DNA of 64,000 nucleotides, taken from Prauserella salsuginis. GTDB taxonomy: Bacteria > Actinomycetota > Actinomycetes > Mycobacteriales > Pseudonocardiaceae. Below, in pieces: positions 33,463 to 42,021 of this stretch. The stretch's first letter is position 1; every line of letters begins with the position of its first letter. The DNA is taken from positions 496,001-560,000 of the forward strand of contig NZ_JANBBF010000011.1 of NCBI RefSeq assembly GCF_024648885.1. Direction: 5' to 3'. A program made the position numbers and the translations under genes. The notes beneath the pieces are model-generated. The model searched no databases. It was not told the origin of the DNA and was given only the letters and a program-made list of their open reading frames with translations.

Positions 33463-33966
33463 TCAGGTGCGGCCGCCGCCGGTGTCGGTCCGTTCACCTG
33501 TGCCGGGGTTCGACGACAGCTCGGCGAGTTTGGCCAGCAGTTGCGCCGTGGGCATCCGGCACAGCTCGGCCATGCGCTCCACCGCGGAGCGGTCGAGCTG
33601 GATCTCCGGCGTGTTCGACTGTTTCAGCCGGTCCTCGGCCCAGCGCCGCAGTGGTGCCAGCCCGGGGCTGTCATCGGCCACGACGCCGGCGAGGTTCACC
33701 CTGACCTGTCCGGGATCGTCGCCGAACACGCGGCGGTGCACCCGTGCGAGCAGGTCTTGCGGCGGTTCCCCCAATGCCATGCACAGCTCGACCAGGCGCA
33801 CCACGGAACAGTGCCGGGTGCCCAGTTCGTAGGTGGCGAGTGTCTGCAGGGAGATGTCGCTCTGCAGCCGCTCGTTCAGTTCTTTCCTCGTCCAACCGCG
33901 CTGCCTTCTGAGTTTGCGCAGTTCTTCCCCCAGGACGCGCTGGAAGGCGTCCGCGTCGATCAGCAC
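33463..33966 (-). CDS. XRE-family transcriptional regulator
   Basis: 167 residues. HTH domain: FQRVLGEELRKLRRQRGWTR, KELNERLQSDISLQTLATYE, LGTRHCSVVRLVELCMALGE; then a C-terminal region that includes a second helical block (ERMAELCRMPTAQLLAKLAE). This architecture, with SDISLQTLATYELGTRxCSV, is common in Pseudonocardiales as a conserved regulator of unknown regulon. GTG 33966 was chosen from the family-like start LIDADAFQ; upstream GGGGACGAGGA fits. Confidence 0.82.
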   Translation of the reverse strand: MLIDADAFQRVLGEELRKLRRQRGWTRKELNERLQSDISLQTLATYELGTRHCSVVRLVELCMALGEPPQDLLARVHRRVFGDDPGQVRVNLAGVVADDSPGLAPLRRWAEDRLKQSNTPEIQLDRSAVERMAELCRMPTAQLLAKLAELSSNPGTGERTDTGGGRT

Positions 33967-34181
33967 TCCTCGTCCCCTGCCCGCATCATCTGCCGGGTGC
34001 CCCGGCGCTGCGTCCTTCACCCGAGTGAAAGTGCGGAGGAGCGTCGTGCTGACGCGACTCTGCGAAAAAGTTTCGCTCTCCTGGTCAACTTAGTCCGTGT
34101 GGGTGATCGCATTCCTCCGAACGGGCTCACCCCGTGTAAATGGATCTCACCTGTGTGACTCGGCGTGTGTTCGGCCGGATA

Positions 34182-36032
34182 TCAGTTCACGCAGGTGACG
34201 CCGTCGGCGCTGATCGGCTCGTCCCCGGGCTGCTGCTGGCTCGGCTCGGGCTGTGCCTGCGCCCGCAGTCCCGACGGCGCGCCACCCGGAGCACTGCCCG
34301 GCGCCGCACCGCCGCCCGAGTTGGCCGGAGCCTCGTAGTCCGGGCCGAGCAGCACCTGGACCTGACCCGCCGGCACCGAGGCGTTCGTCTCCACCGAGAC
34401 GTCGCCGAGCGTCTCGGCAACCTTCTCGCCCGTCGCCTTCTCACCCTCGGCGGCCTGTACGACCGTCGTGGTGCGGGGATCGGTGTTGCCGACCTCGCCC
34501 TGGCCGAATCCGGCCGAGGTCAGGGTCTCCGACACGCTCCCGGCCAGGCCGGTGATGTCCGAGCCGTTGAGCACGTCGACCGTGATCTTCGACGGTTCGG
34601 GCGCCGGTTTCGACGACTCGTCCGAGTTCTTCTGTCCAGCCAGTTCACGCACGTACGACTGCACCTGCGCCGGATCGACCTGGACGGCCTGGCCGTCGGA
34701 CGGGGTTTCGTACTCGGGGTTGGCGACCGGGATCGTCGTGAACTCGATGTTGCCCGCCGACAGTCCCTGCAGCTGCTGGGCGAACCCGAGCAGATCCCAG
34801 CCCTTGTTGACCACGACCGACTTCTGCACGGAATCGATGAGGCCGTTGAGCTTCGCCGGGTCCGCGAGCGTGCCCGCGGAGACCACCTTCCTGGCCAGTC
34901 CGGCCATGAAGACCTGCTGACGCACGACACGGTCGAGGTCGCCGCGCAGCAGGCCGTGCCGCTGCCGGACGAACGCCAGCGCCTGGTGGCCGGAGATCGT
35001 CTGCCTGCCCGCGTCGAACTTCGCACCCGAGTACGGGTCGTCGACCGGCTGGTTGAGGCACACCTCGACGCCGCCGATGGCCTTGGTGATGTCGTGGAAG
35101 CCCAGCAGGTTGATCGACGCGTAGTTGTCGATCGACGCGCCGGTGACGCCTTCGACCGTCTCGATCAGCTTCTTGGCGCCCGCCTGGTTGCTGCGGACCT
35201 CGAGGTCGGACTCGTCGGAGACGCCCTCGGCCTGCAACTGCTGTCGCGCATCCGACTTCGCCCTGGCGTACGCGGAGTTGATCTTGTGTTTGCCGTAGCC
35301 GGGGATGTCGACGTACGAGTCCCGCGGCAGCGACATCGCGGTGGCTTTGCTGCCGTCGTTCGGGATCCGCACGAAGATGAGTGTGTCGGTGTTCAGCTCA
35401 CCGTCTGCGACCCCGGCGTTGAGCTTGGCCAGCATCTTCTTCGGCAACGGGTTGCCCTGCGCGTCCGTACGGCTGTCCATCCCGACCAGCAGGATGTCGC
35501 GCGCCCCGTCCGCGGGTTTCGGCCCGTCGTCGATCACATCGGCCATCGTCAGGCCGTTCACCAGGCCCTGCATCGCGGCCCACGCGTACCCGGTGAGCGA
35601 CATGACCAGCAGCGACACGATCGCCAGCGCGACCTTCGGCGCCATGAGCCCGCGACGCCGGTTCGGCGGCACGGGCCGGCCGTTTCGGGGCCGGTCGCCA
35701 CCCTTCCCCGGCGGCGGGGTGCGCGACCCCGTGGCCGACGACGCTGCGGGCGGCCGCTGCCTGCCCGGTGGGGGAGGGCGGCGCTGGGAGCTTTCAGCGG
35801 GGCCACCGCGCGCTGTCTGCGGCGGAGGCGGCCCCTGTCGCCGCGGGGGCTGTTCCGGCCTGCCGGCCGGGTGCTCCGGTCCCGCGGGCCGCGGCGGGTT
35901 CCCCGGCCCCTGTGGTCCGCGGGGCCCCGGCTGTCCCGGACCGTGCGGGCCGCCACGGGCACCGTCGGCGCCGCGCTGCCACGGCCGCTGCGGACCGTGC
36001 CCCTGAGACGGGTTCCGCGGTGGTTCGTTCAC
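34182..36032 (-). CDS. LytR-CpsA-Psr (LCP) family cell-wall ligase with LytR_C domain
   Basis: 616 residues. Residues 1-130 are a cytosolic Pro/Gly/Arg-rich tail; one transmembrane helix VALAIVSLLVMSLTGYAWAA; then the LCP catalytic domain with ILLVGMDSRTD, NTDTLIFVRIPNDG, SLPRDSYVDIPGYG, KINSAYARAK and ALAFVRQRHGL (Arg/Asp residues for pyrophosphate and metal), and a C-terminal LytR_C domain (ITVDVLNGSDITGLAGSVSE). In mycolata LCP proteins attach arabinogalactan to peptidoglycan. The long low-complexity N terminus is typical of Pseudonocardiales. Confidence 0.94.
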   Translation of the reverse strand: MNEPPRNPSQGHGPQRPWQRGADGARGGPHGPGQPGPRGPQGPGNPPRPAGPEHPAGRPEQPPRRQGPPPPQTARGGPAESSQRRPPPPGRQRPPAASSATGSRTPPPGKGGDRPRNGRPVPPNRRRGLMAPKVALAIVSLLVMSLTGYAWAAMQGLVNGLTMADVIDDGPKPADGARDILLVGMDSRTDAQGNPLPKKMLAKLNAGVADGELNTDTLIFVRIPNDGSKATAMSLPRDSYVDIPGYGKHKINSAYARAKSDARQQLQAEGVSDESDLEVRSNQAGAKKLIETVEGVTGASIDNYASINLLGFHDITKAIGGVEVCLNQPVDDPYSGAKFDAGRQTISGHQALAFVRQRHGLLRGDLDRVVRQQVFMAGLARKVVSAGTLADPAKLNGLIDSVQKSVVVNKGWDLLGFAQQLQGLSAGNIEFTTIPVANPEYETPSDGQAVQVDPAQVQSYVRELAGQKNSDESSKPAPEPSKITVDVLNGSDITGLAGSVSETLTSAGFGQGEVGNTDPRTTTVVQAAEGEKATGEKVAETLGDVSVETNASVPAGQVQVLLGPDYEAPANSGGGAAPGSAPGGAPSGLRAQAQPEPSQQQPGDEPISADGVTCVN

Positions 36033-36301
36033 GCCGACGGCTCCCTTTCTCGACTCGTACGGGGCGCAGGTTGCGCGCTCGGTCTGCGGGCCCGCGGTGG
36101 GGCTCGCGTGCCGGGGTTCCGGTACCGGCTACCCGCAGAGCCGGACGACGACCGGAATCCGGCCCTTCCGTGGGACGCGGCGGTGCGACCGTAGGTTGTT
36201 CGTAGCCTGGCATATCGGGGCCCCGTTGTGGCCCAGGACACGACATGCCAGCCGGGGTGCGCCCGGAACGCGGCCGGTGTCGGGTTTCGGGCAACCCCGG
36301 G

Positions 36302-38554
36302 TCAACGTCCGGCCGGTCCACCCGCCGGGGTTCGCCACAACGACCGCAGTGGCCGCGACGCCCGGCGCGCGGCCCACACGGTAGCCACGACTGCGGCGAC
36401 GGCGAGCACCCCGGTCCCGGCGTAGACGACCACGCCCACGGTGAACACGCCGTGTCCGGCCGTCGCCGACAGCAGCGGCGGGACGCAGGCCAGCGCGGTG
36501 AGCAGCCACGTGCGAGGGGAGTGGCTGTCGCCGGTGCGGACGGTGTGGAGCAGCGACATCCCCAGCAGCAGGTGGACCAGGCTCTGGACCGGGTCCAGCG
36601 GCAGCTCCGGCAGCAACGGTGTGTCGCCGAACGCGCGGAAGCTGGACAGCGCGAACCCGAAGACACCGATCGTGGCGTAGCCGACCCCGGCGGCCGTGGC
36701 GGTGTGGGCGAGCAGTCGTTCCAGGCGGGCCGTGGGCAACTGTGCCGGTGCGGTGGGTGGCCGGTGGGCGGCGTGGCGCTCGAACCACCAGAACACGGCG
36801 AGTGCGGGCACGGCCAACATGGCGACGGCCAGGCTCACCCGGAGACTGCCGGACGGCAGCAGGTCCGGCAGATATACGGCAGCGACCAGCAGGATCATGC
36901 CGGACAGGTACAGCAGGTACAGGCTCATGGGTGCCCGCGCGGCGTGCCCGGCGGCCAGCCGCAGCCGGGGCCACCGTGCCAGCGCCGCGAACGGGGTGCG
37001 TGCCAGCCGCAGCACGCTCAGCTGCACCAGGCCGAGCAGGAGCACCGGCACGACCGGCCCCGCCAGCGGTGGCGGGCCGTCGGAGGTGCCGAGGACCGTC
37101 GCGGGGACGAGTCCCTGCCACGCGCCCGCGGCGAGCAGACCCGTTCCGAGGACGGCCGTGACAGCGGCAGGCCAGAGCGAGCGGAGCCGCCCCGCCGCGT
37201 GGACGAGCGCGAGCTGTTGCGCGATGAGGGCCATGACCAGGGCGGCGAGACCTGCCAGCACCGGAGTGCCCGTGCGCTCGGCGGCCAGCACCAACCCGCC
37301 GAGCGCGGCGACGAGGGCGACCGTCGTCACCGCGCTCGCCCTGCGGTGCAGCAGGTGCATCACCGGTGCCGCCACGGCCGTGAGGACGTAGACACCGAGC
37401 AGCCACAGCGGATGCAGTGCGATGCGCACCGCGACCTCGACGGTCGACGACGGCACCGCCATCAGTTCGAGCGCCGTCGGGACGGCGAACGCGACCAGCG
37501 CGAACACCAGCGCCATCCGCAACAGCCAGCTCGTGCGATGCGCCAGGTACTCGCGGTAGCCGCCGCCCGCGCTCCGGACACCGAGCCAGTCGGCGAGATT
37601 CGCGTGCCCGCCCGCGAAGAAGAACACGAACGCGAACTGGGTGAGCCAGGTCGCCGGCCACAGCCATTCCTCGTCGGCGCCGGCCCACCCGGCCAGTGCC
37701 ACGGCCGATTCGCCGAACACGATCGCGCCGATCGCGACGACCCCCAGCAGGGTCCACCGATTCGCCGGTGCCGCGGGTCGGGGCGGTGCGGTCACGACGC
37801 GCGGGTGCGCCCGGCGGCTTCTCCGCCACGTCCGCAGCCGGAAGGCCAGCAGCAGGCCGATCGCGGCGACCCCGGCCAGCAGCGGTCCGATCGGTTCACC
37901 GGTGGGCGGGCCCCAGCGCTGGTGCCACGAGTTGACGTCCAGGCCCGCCGCGTACAGCGAGGCGACGGTGTGACAGGCGCGTTCGGAGCCGCGCGGGTTG
38001 TCCTCGCAGGTGGTGTGCATGTCGTCGGCCAGCCGCTGGTCGAGAGCGTCACGCAACGCCGGGTCGAGCGGGTGGCCCTTGGTGTCCGCGTAGCGCAGCA
38101 GGTCGTAGCCGAGGTCGTGTGCCCGGCACGCCGTGTCGAAACTCCAGCGCGTGCCGTCGTCGCCCCAGGGGGCCGAGCATCCACCGTCGATGTGCACCGA
38201 TCGCACGGTGCCGTCCCGCGCGGTCTCCTCGCCGGCTGCCGCACCCGTGACTACGTTGAAGTCCGCGGGGAGCAGCTCGTGGGCCTGGCCGGCCGTCCGC
38301 GGATCGAGCAGAGCGTGCGCCGCCTGCTGCGCCATGGCCACGTCGCCGTGGGGCTGACCCGCCTCGGTCGGCGGCGCGGACCGGGAGGCGAGGAAGCCGA
38401 ACCCGACGACCACGACGAGCAGGAGCAGCACGCGACCGGTCGTGCCCAGACCATGCCCGAGACCGCGCCGCCCGCGCCGGCCGCGCGGTGGTGGCGCGGC
38501 CGGCGCCGGCGACGCCGGCGCGTCGGAGGAATCGGTGGTCGTCGGGTGGGCCAT
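36302..38554 (-). CDS. Fusion of prokaryotic phospholipase A2 with a multi-pass acyltransferase-like membrane protein
   Basis: 750 residues. TM1 at 41-56; residues 126-205 match the secreted Streptomyces-type PLA2: CSAPWGDDGTRWSFDTACRA then HDLGYD with the catalytic His146-Asp147 pair, and DDMHTTCEDNPRGSERACHT; the four Cys (126, 143, 183, 194) are placed as for two disulfides. From about residue 222 there are some 10-14 hydrophobic helices, with QFAFVFFFAGGHANLADWLG and YREYLAHRTSWLLRM resembling acyltransferase-3 family proteins. The PLA2 domain would face outside. The fusion suggests lipid remodelling; the start MAHPTTTD is likely but has a weak ribosome site. Confidence 0.82.
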   Translation of the reverse strand: MAHPTTTDSSDAPASPAPAAPPPRGRRGRRGLGHGLGTTGRVLLLLVVVVGFGFLASRSAPPTEAGQPHGDVAMAQQAAHALLDPRTAGQAHELLPADFNVVTGAAAGEETARDGTVRSVHIDGGCSAPWGDDGTRWSFDTACRAHDLGYDLLRYADTKGHPLDPALRDALDQRLADDMHTTCEDNPRGSERACHTVASLYAAGLDVNSWHQRWGPPTGEPIGPLLAGVAAIGLLLAFRLRTWRRSRRAHPRVVTAPPRPAAPANRWTLLGVVAIGAIVFGESAVALAGWAGADEEWLWPATWLTQFAFVFFFAGGHANLADWLGVRSAGGGYREYLAHRTSWLLRMALVFALVAFAVPTALELMAVPSSTVEVAVRIALHPLWLLGVYVLTAVAAPVMHLLHRRASAVTTVALVAALGGLVLAAERTGTPVLAGLAALVMALIAQQLALVHAAGRLRSLWPAAVTAVLGTGLLAAGAWQGLVPATVLGTSDGPPPLAGPVVPVLLLGLVQLSVLRLARTPFAALARWPRLRLAAGHAARAPMSLYLLYLSGMILLVAAVYLPDLLPSGSLRVSLAVAMLAVPALAVFWWFERHAAHRPPTAPAQLPTARLERLLAHTATAAGVGYATIGVFGFALSSFRAFGDTPLLPELPLDPVQSLVHLLLGMSLLHTVRTGDSHSPRTWLLTALACVPPLLSATAGHGVFTVGVVVYAGTGVLAVAAVVATVWAARRASRPLRSLWRTPAGGPAGR

Positions 38555-38704
38555 CGCCGTCCAGGGTGGCAGCGTCGGTGTGAAGCGGATATCCGGGTAA
38601 CCCCCGAAAGTGGGGCGAGTCGGTGACGCCGCCCACCCGATTTCGTCACCCGGCGCAGGCTTGCGGAGCGCGACACCACCGGACGAGTGGACCACCCCGG
38701 CGGG

Positions 38705-40252
38705 TCACCCGTCCGCCGGCTCCGCCAGGTACACGGCGTCCCGGCCGGTCTCCTTCGCGGTGTAGACCGCCGCGTCGGCCGCCTGGGTGAGCCCGGTGAG
38801 CGTCGTCGCGTGATCCGGATACACGGCGATGCCGACCGACGCCGTCGGCCCGGCGATCGTGACGTGTGACCCGCGCTTGTCGGTCGTGTCGATGTGCAGG
38901 TCGGCGATGGTCGCGCGGATGCGTTCGGCGGCGTGCCGTGCCGCGTCGGCATCGGTGTCGGGGAGCAGCAGCAGGAACTCCTCCCCGCCGAATCGGCCGA
39001 CGATGTCCGCGGGCCTGGTGGCCTCGCGCAACACGTCCGCCACCCGCGCGAGGACGTCGTCGCCAGCGGGGTGGCCGTAGGTGTCGTTGATCTCCTTGAA
39101 GTGGTCGAGGTCGATCATCAGCACCGCGAGGGTGCCGTCGGCACGGCGGATCCGGCTGAGCGCCCGCCCCGCGGCGTCGGACCAGCCGCGCATGTTCCGC
39201 AGCCCGGTCTTCGGGTCGCTCGCGGCGTCGGCCTGCAGTTGTTCGATCTCGGCGAGCCGGTTGAACACCACCGCCACCGCGGTCATGATCAGTACGGCGG
39301 GCGGCAGAGTGACCAGCAGCACCGCGGTGACGGCGCCCAGCCCGGTGGCGATCGCCTCGAGCAGGTTGTCGGCGGGGCTGCCCAGCACCGCGCGCGGTGT
39401 CGGCGCCGGTCCGCTGAGGGCGATGGCACCGCCGACGTAGACCAGCTGCACTCCCTCGTAGACCGCGGCGGCGAGCAGGATCAGCGCGAACTCGCGCAGC
39501 GAGGCGGCCGGGGTGAGCGCATCCCAGTCGGCGGGACCGAGTGCGCCGTGCAGCGTCGCCGCCAGTGTGGCCGCGAAACAGTGCGCCACCGTCGAGAACA
39601 CGAAGTTGTGTGCGGGACGGCGCGCGATGAGCCAGCGCTGGGCGCGTACGGCGACGATCAGCGCCACGGTCAGTGTCACGGGCAGCACCAGCACCGCAGG
39701 GAACACCCACACCGCGTTGAGGTCGATCAGTACCGACCGCATCCGGCTGCGACGGCGCTCCTCCAGCCGCCGTGTCAGCTGGATGTGGACGGTCGCACCC
39801 GCGAAGAGCAGTGCGAGGCGGAACCAGTCCGTCACCGTCGGCGTGTCGGCCGACGCTGCCGCGAGCACGACCCCGGCGACCGCTAGGAGCTCGGCGACGA
39901 CGACGAACACGATGAACCACGGCGGCCGCCGCCACAGTGCCCACCCGGCCGGACTGCGCGGTCCGGGGACGTGGCCACCCGTGGCTCGGCCCGTACGGCG
40001 CCCGCGCCGGGCCGGGTTCCGGCCGGCGGGTCCCTCCGCCGTGGTGCCGTCGGGTGCGGCGCCGGCGGCAGGGGTGTGGGAGGCGGCGTCGGGGGAAGCA
40101 GCGTCGTCGCGGGGAGGCGTGGCGTCGGGGGGAGGCGTGGCCGATGCGCCGCCCTCCGATGTGGCGGCACGGAACGCATCGCCTGCCGGCCCATCGCGCG
40201 CCGTGGCGGCGGAGGGGTGAGAGGGAAGCCTGGCATGCCGCTCGCGCCGCAC
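38705..40252 (-). CDS. Membrane-bound diguanylate cyclase (GGDEF)
   Basis: 515 residues. Disordered Ala/Pro/Arg lead to about 105, then about seven transmembrane segments (WFIVFVVVAELLAVAGVVLA onward) forming a MASE-like sensor, then a GGDEF domain: DPKTGLRNMRGWSDAAGRAL, MIDLDHFKEINDTYGHPAGD, and the active site RFGGEEFLLLLPDTD (GGEEF). No inhibitory RxxD five residues before GGEEF is evident. No EAL domain. It should make c-di-GMP. GTG 40252 has AGGGAGGT 5 nt upstream, which rules out longer starts. Confidence 0.92.
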   Translation of the reverse strand: MRRERHARLPSHPSAATARDGPAGDAFRAATSEGGASATPPPDATPPRDDAASPDAASHTPAAGAAPDGTTAEGPAGRNPARRGRRTGRATGGHVPGPRSPAGWALWRRPPWFIVFVVVAELLAVAGVVLAAASADTPTVTDWFRLALLFAGATVHIQLTRRLEERRRSRMRSVLIDLNAVWVFPAVLVLPVTLTVALIVAVRAQRWLIARRPAHNFVFSTVAHCFAATLAATLHGALGPADWDALTPAASLREFALILLAAAVYEGVQLVYVGGAIALSGPAPTPRAVLGSPADNLLEAIATGLGAVTAVLLVTLPPAVLIMTAVAVVFNRLAEIEQLQADAASDPKTGLRNMRGWSDAAGRALSRIRRADGTLAVLMIDLDHFKEINDTYGHPAGDDVLARVADVLREATRPADIVGRFGGEEFLLLLPDTDADAARHAAERIRATIADLHIDTTDKRGSHVTIAGPTASVGIAVYPDHATTLTGLTQAADAAVYTAKETGRDAVYLAEPADG

Positions 40253-41070
40253 GGGTACCTCCCTGTCGTCCTCGTCGCGGTCGTCCTGGTCGCCGGATCG
40301 GTCACCGCCCGCACCGGGCCGCGATGGCGCGCCCGCATGCCGGTGCCGGGTCTGCGGATACCCGCCGGTCCGGCCCTTCTCGCACGTCCCGCCGAACACG
40401 TTGGGTGTTCGGCGGTGACGGCTTCGTGACAGTGGATCATGGCGGTGCCCGGTGTGTCCGGGTACGGAGCGGCCGAGGGGGAGAGATCACCGATAAGGGG
40501 ACGGCCGGCTCGCTCGAACGCGGTGCTCCGACCGGGGCCCGAGGGCCGGATTCCCTGGTGACGGGGCATGGCGCGGACTAGGATGACACCCACACGGTGC
40601 GGGCGGACCGTTCGCCCGGCTCGCCGCCCGGGGAGGTGAGGGGAGGTTCCGTGATGCGCGACCGTGACTTCTGACCTGTGATCTCCGACCGGCCGACAAG
40701 TGGGTCCCGACGTGTGCGGTGACGAGGGCGCTCCCGTGCGTCGGCCCGCTGCTCGCACGCCGTCTTGCGCCCGCGGCCGTCCGGTCGGTCGACGTCGCAG
40801 AGATGTCGCCGCGCCGGAGTGACCGGCCGCGCTGTTCGGCTCCCCGCGCTGTTCCGTTCTCGCGCTGTTCGGCTCCACTGTTCGGTTCCGCTGTTCCTCG
40901 GCGCCGATCGGTCGCTGTGCGCTCGGCGCACCTACCCGTCCGTCCGCCGAATGGCAGGCATGTGCTGCGCCATCGGAGGGAAAGACTGGGAGCGACCGCT
41001 GCTGTGGGTAGAGCCACGTCTGTGTGGAGCCCAGCGCGGTCGGACCGGGTGCGGACTGCGGGAGGTCGAC
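40253..41070. other. 818-bp gene-less region with a degenerate GCTGTTC array
   Basis: Divergent region between the GGDEF gene and an SDR gene. Both strands read: no ORF with good start and coding character. It holds the promoters of both genes and the GCTGTTCGG-type array at 40828-40900. Confidence 0.5.
40828..40900. repeat. Degenerate tandem array of CGCGCTGTTCGGCTCC-like units
   Basis: About five units of 13-17 bp: CGCGCTGTTCGGCTCC, then CCGCGCTGTTCCGTTCT, CGCGCTGTTCGGCTCCA, CTGTTCGGTTCCG, CTGTTCCTCGG. Non-coding. Confidence 0.65.
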
Positions 41071-41961
41071 ATGGACGGGTTACTCGGCGGGAAGGCCGTC
41101 GTCGTCACCGGTGCCGGGCGAGGACTGGGAGAGGCGTTCGCGGTGCATGCCGCGCGCGCCGGGGCCGGTGTGGTCGTCAACGACGTGGATGCCGGTGCCG
41201 CCGAGGCCGTGGCCGCGAACATCCGTGACCACGGCGGCCGTGCCGTCGCGAGCGTCAACGACGTGTCCGACGCCGACGGGGCGGCCGCGGTCGTGGCGAC
41301 GTGTGTCGACGAGTTCGGCGCCGTCGACGGCCTCGTCAACAACGCGGCGGTGAACCACGAGGCGCTGCCGTGGGACGACGAGCCGGCCCGGGTGCGCACG
41401 CTGATCGAGACCAACGTGCTCGGCGTGACGTTCACCGGCATGGCCGCGGCACGCGCCATGGTCGACGCGGGACGCGGCGGGTCGATCGTCAACATCAGTT
41501 CCGGCGCGTCCCTCGGGCAGCGCAAACTCGGCGCCTACGCCGCGAGCAAGGGTGCGGTCGCCTCGCTGACCTACTCGTGGGCCCTCGATATGGAGGACGA
41601 GGGCATCCGCGTCAACGCCGTGTGCCCGCTCGCGCACACCCGCATGGTGTGGACGTCCGAACGAGCGCTGCGCGGCTGCCCGCCGGACCGCACGCCCAGC
41701 CGCATCGCACCGGTCGTGCTCTACCTGCTCGGCGACGGCTCGGCCGGCATCACCGGCCAACTGGTGCGCTGCAACGGGCCGCAACTGCACATCGTCGGCC
41801 AGCCGTACCTGAAGGCGCCGATCCTCGAACGCGACGTGTGGGACACCGAAGGCGTGCAGCGTGCGTTCGAGGAGGTCTTCGGTGGGCACCTCGAGCCCTA
41901 CGGCCTGGAGAAGCGGATCCCGCCGCGGCTGCGCAAATGGCTCAGCGTCACCAGTGCCTGA
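41071..41961 (+). CDS. Short-chain dehydrogenase/reductase
   Basis: 296 residues. Cofactor loop VVVTGAGRGLGEAFAVHAAR, VVVNDVDAGA (Asp after beta2, NAD-type), LVNNAAVNHEALPWDDE, active Ser in IVNISSGASLGQ, YAASKGAVASLTY (YxxxK). The C terminus is about 45 residues longer than a basic SDR (LKAPILERDVWDTEGVQRAF). GGGAGGT before ATG. Related to peroxisomal multifunctional enzyme-type dehydrogenases; substrate unknown. Convergent with the acyl-CoA ligase gene. Confidence 0.92.
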   Translation: MDGLLGGKAVVVTGAGRGLGEAFAVHAARAGAGVVVNDVDAGAAEAVAANIRDHGGRAVASVNDVSDADGAAAVVATCVDEFGAVDGLVNNAAVNHEALPWDDEPARVRTLIETNVLGVTFTGMAAARAMVDAGRGGSIVNISSGASLGQRKLGAYAASKGAVASLTYSWALDMEDEGIRVNAVCPLAHTRMVWTSERALRGCPPDRTPSRIAPVVLYLLGDGSAGITGQLVRCNGPQLHIVGQPYLKAPILERDVWDTEGVQRAFEEVFGGHLEPYGLEKRIPPRLRKWLSVTSA

Positions 41962-41972
41962 CCGGCCGGCAC

Positions 41973-42010
41973 GGCGTCCCGGGACCGCAGCGGAGGCGGA
42001 CCGGGACGCC
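41973..42010. terminator. Bidirectional hairpin between convergent SDR and fadD genes
   Basis: GGCGTCCCGG (41973-41982) pairs perfectly with CCGGGACGCC (42001-42010); 18-nt loop. It fills the 60-bp gap. Confidence 0.65.
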
Positions 42011-42021
42011 TGCGCGGCCGA

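Noticed and set aside
36245-38626. 793-codon plus-strand open frame antisense to the phospholipase fusion
   Set aside because: Composition (Arg, Gln, Gly, Asp) is that of an antisense shadow in high-GC DNA; no domain seen, whereas the minus strand has real motifs.
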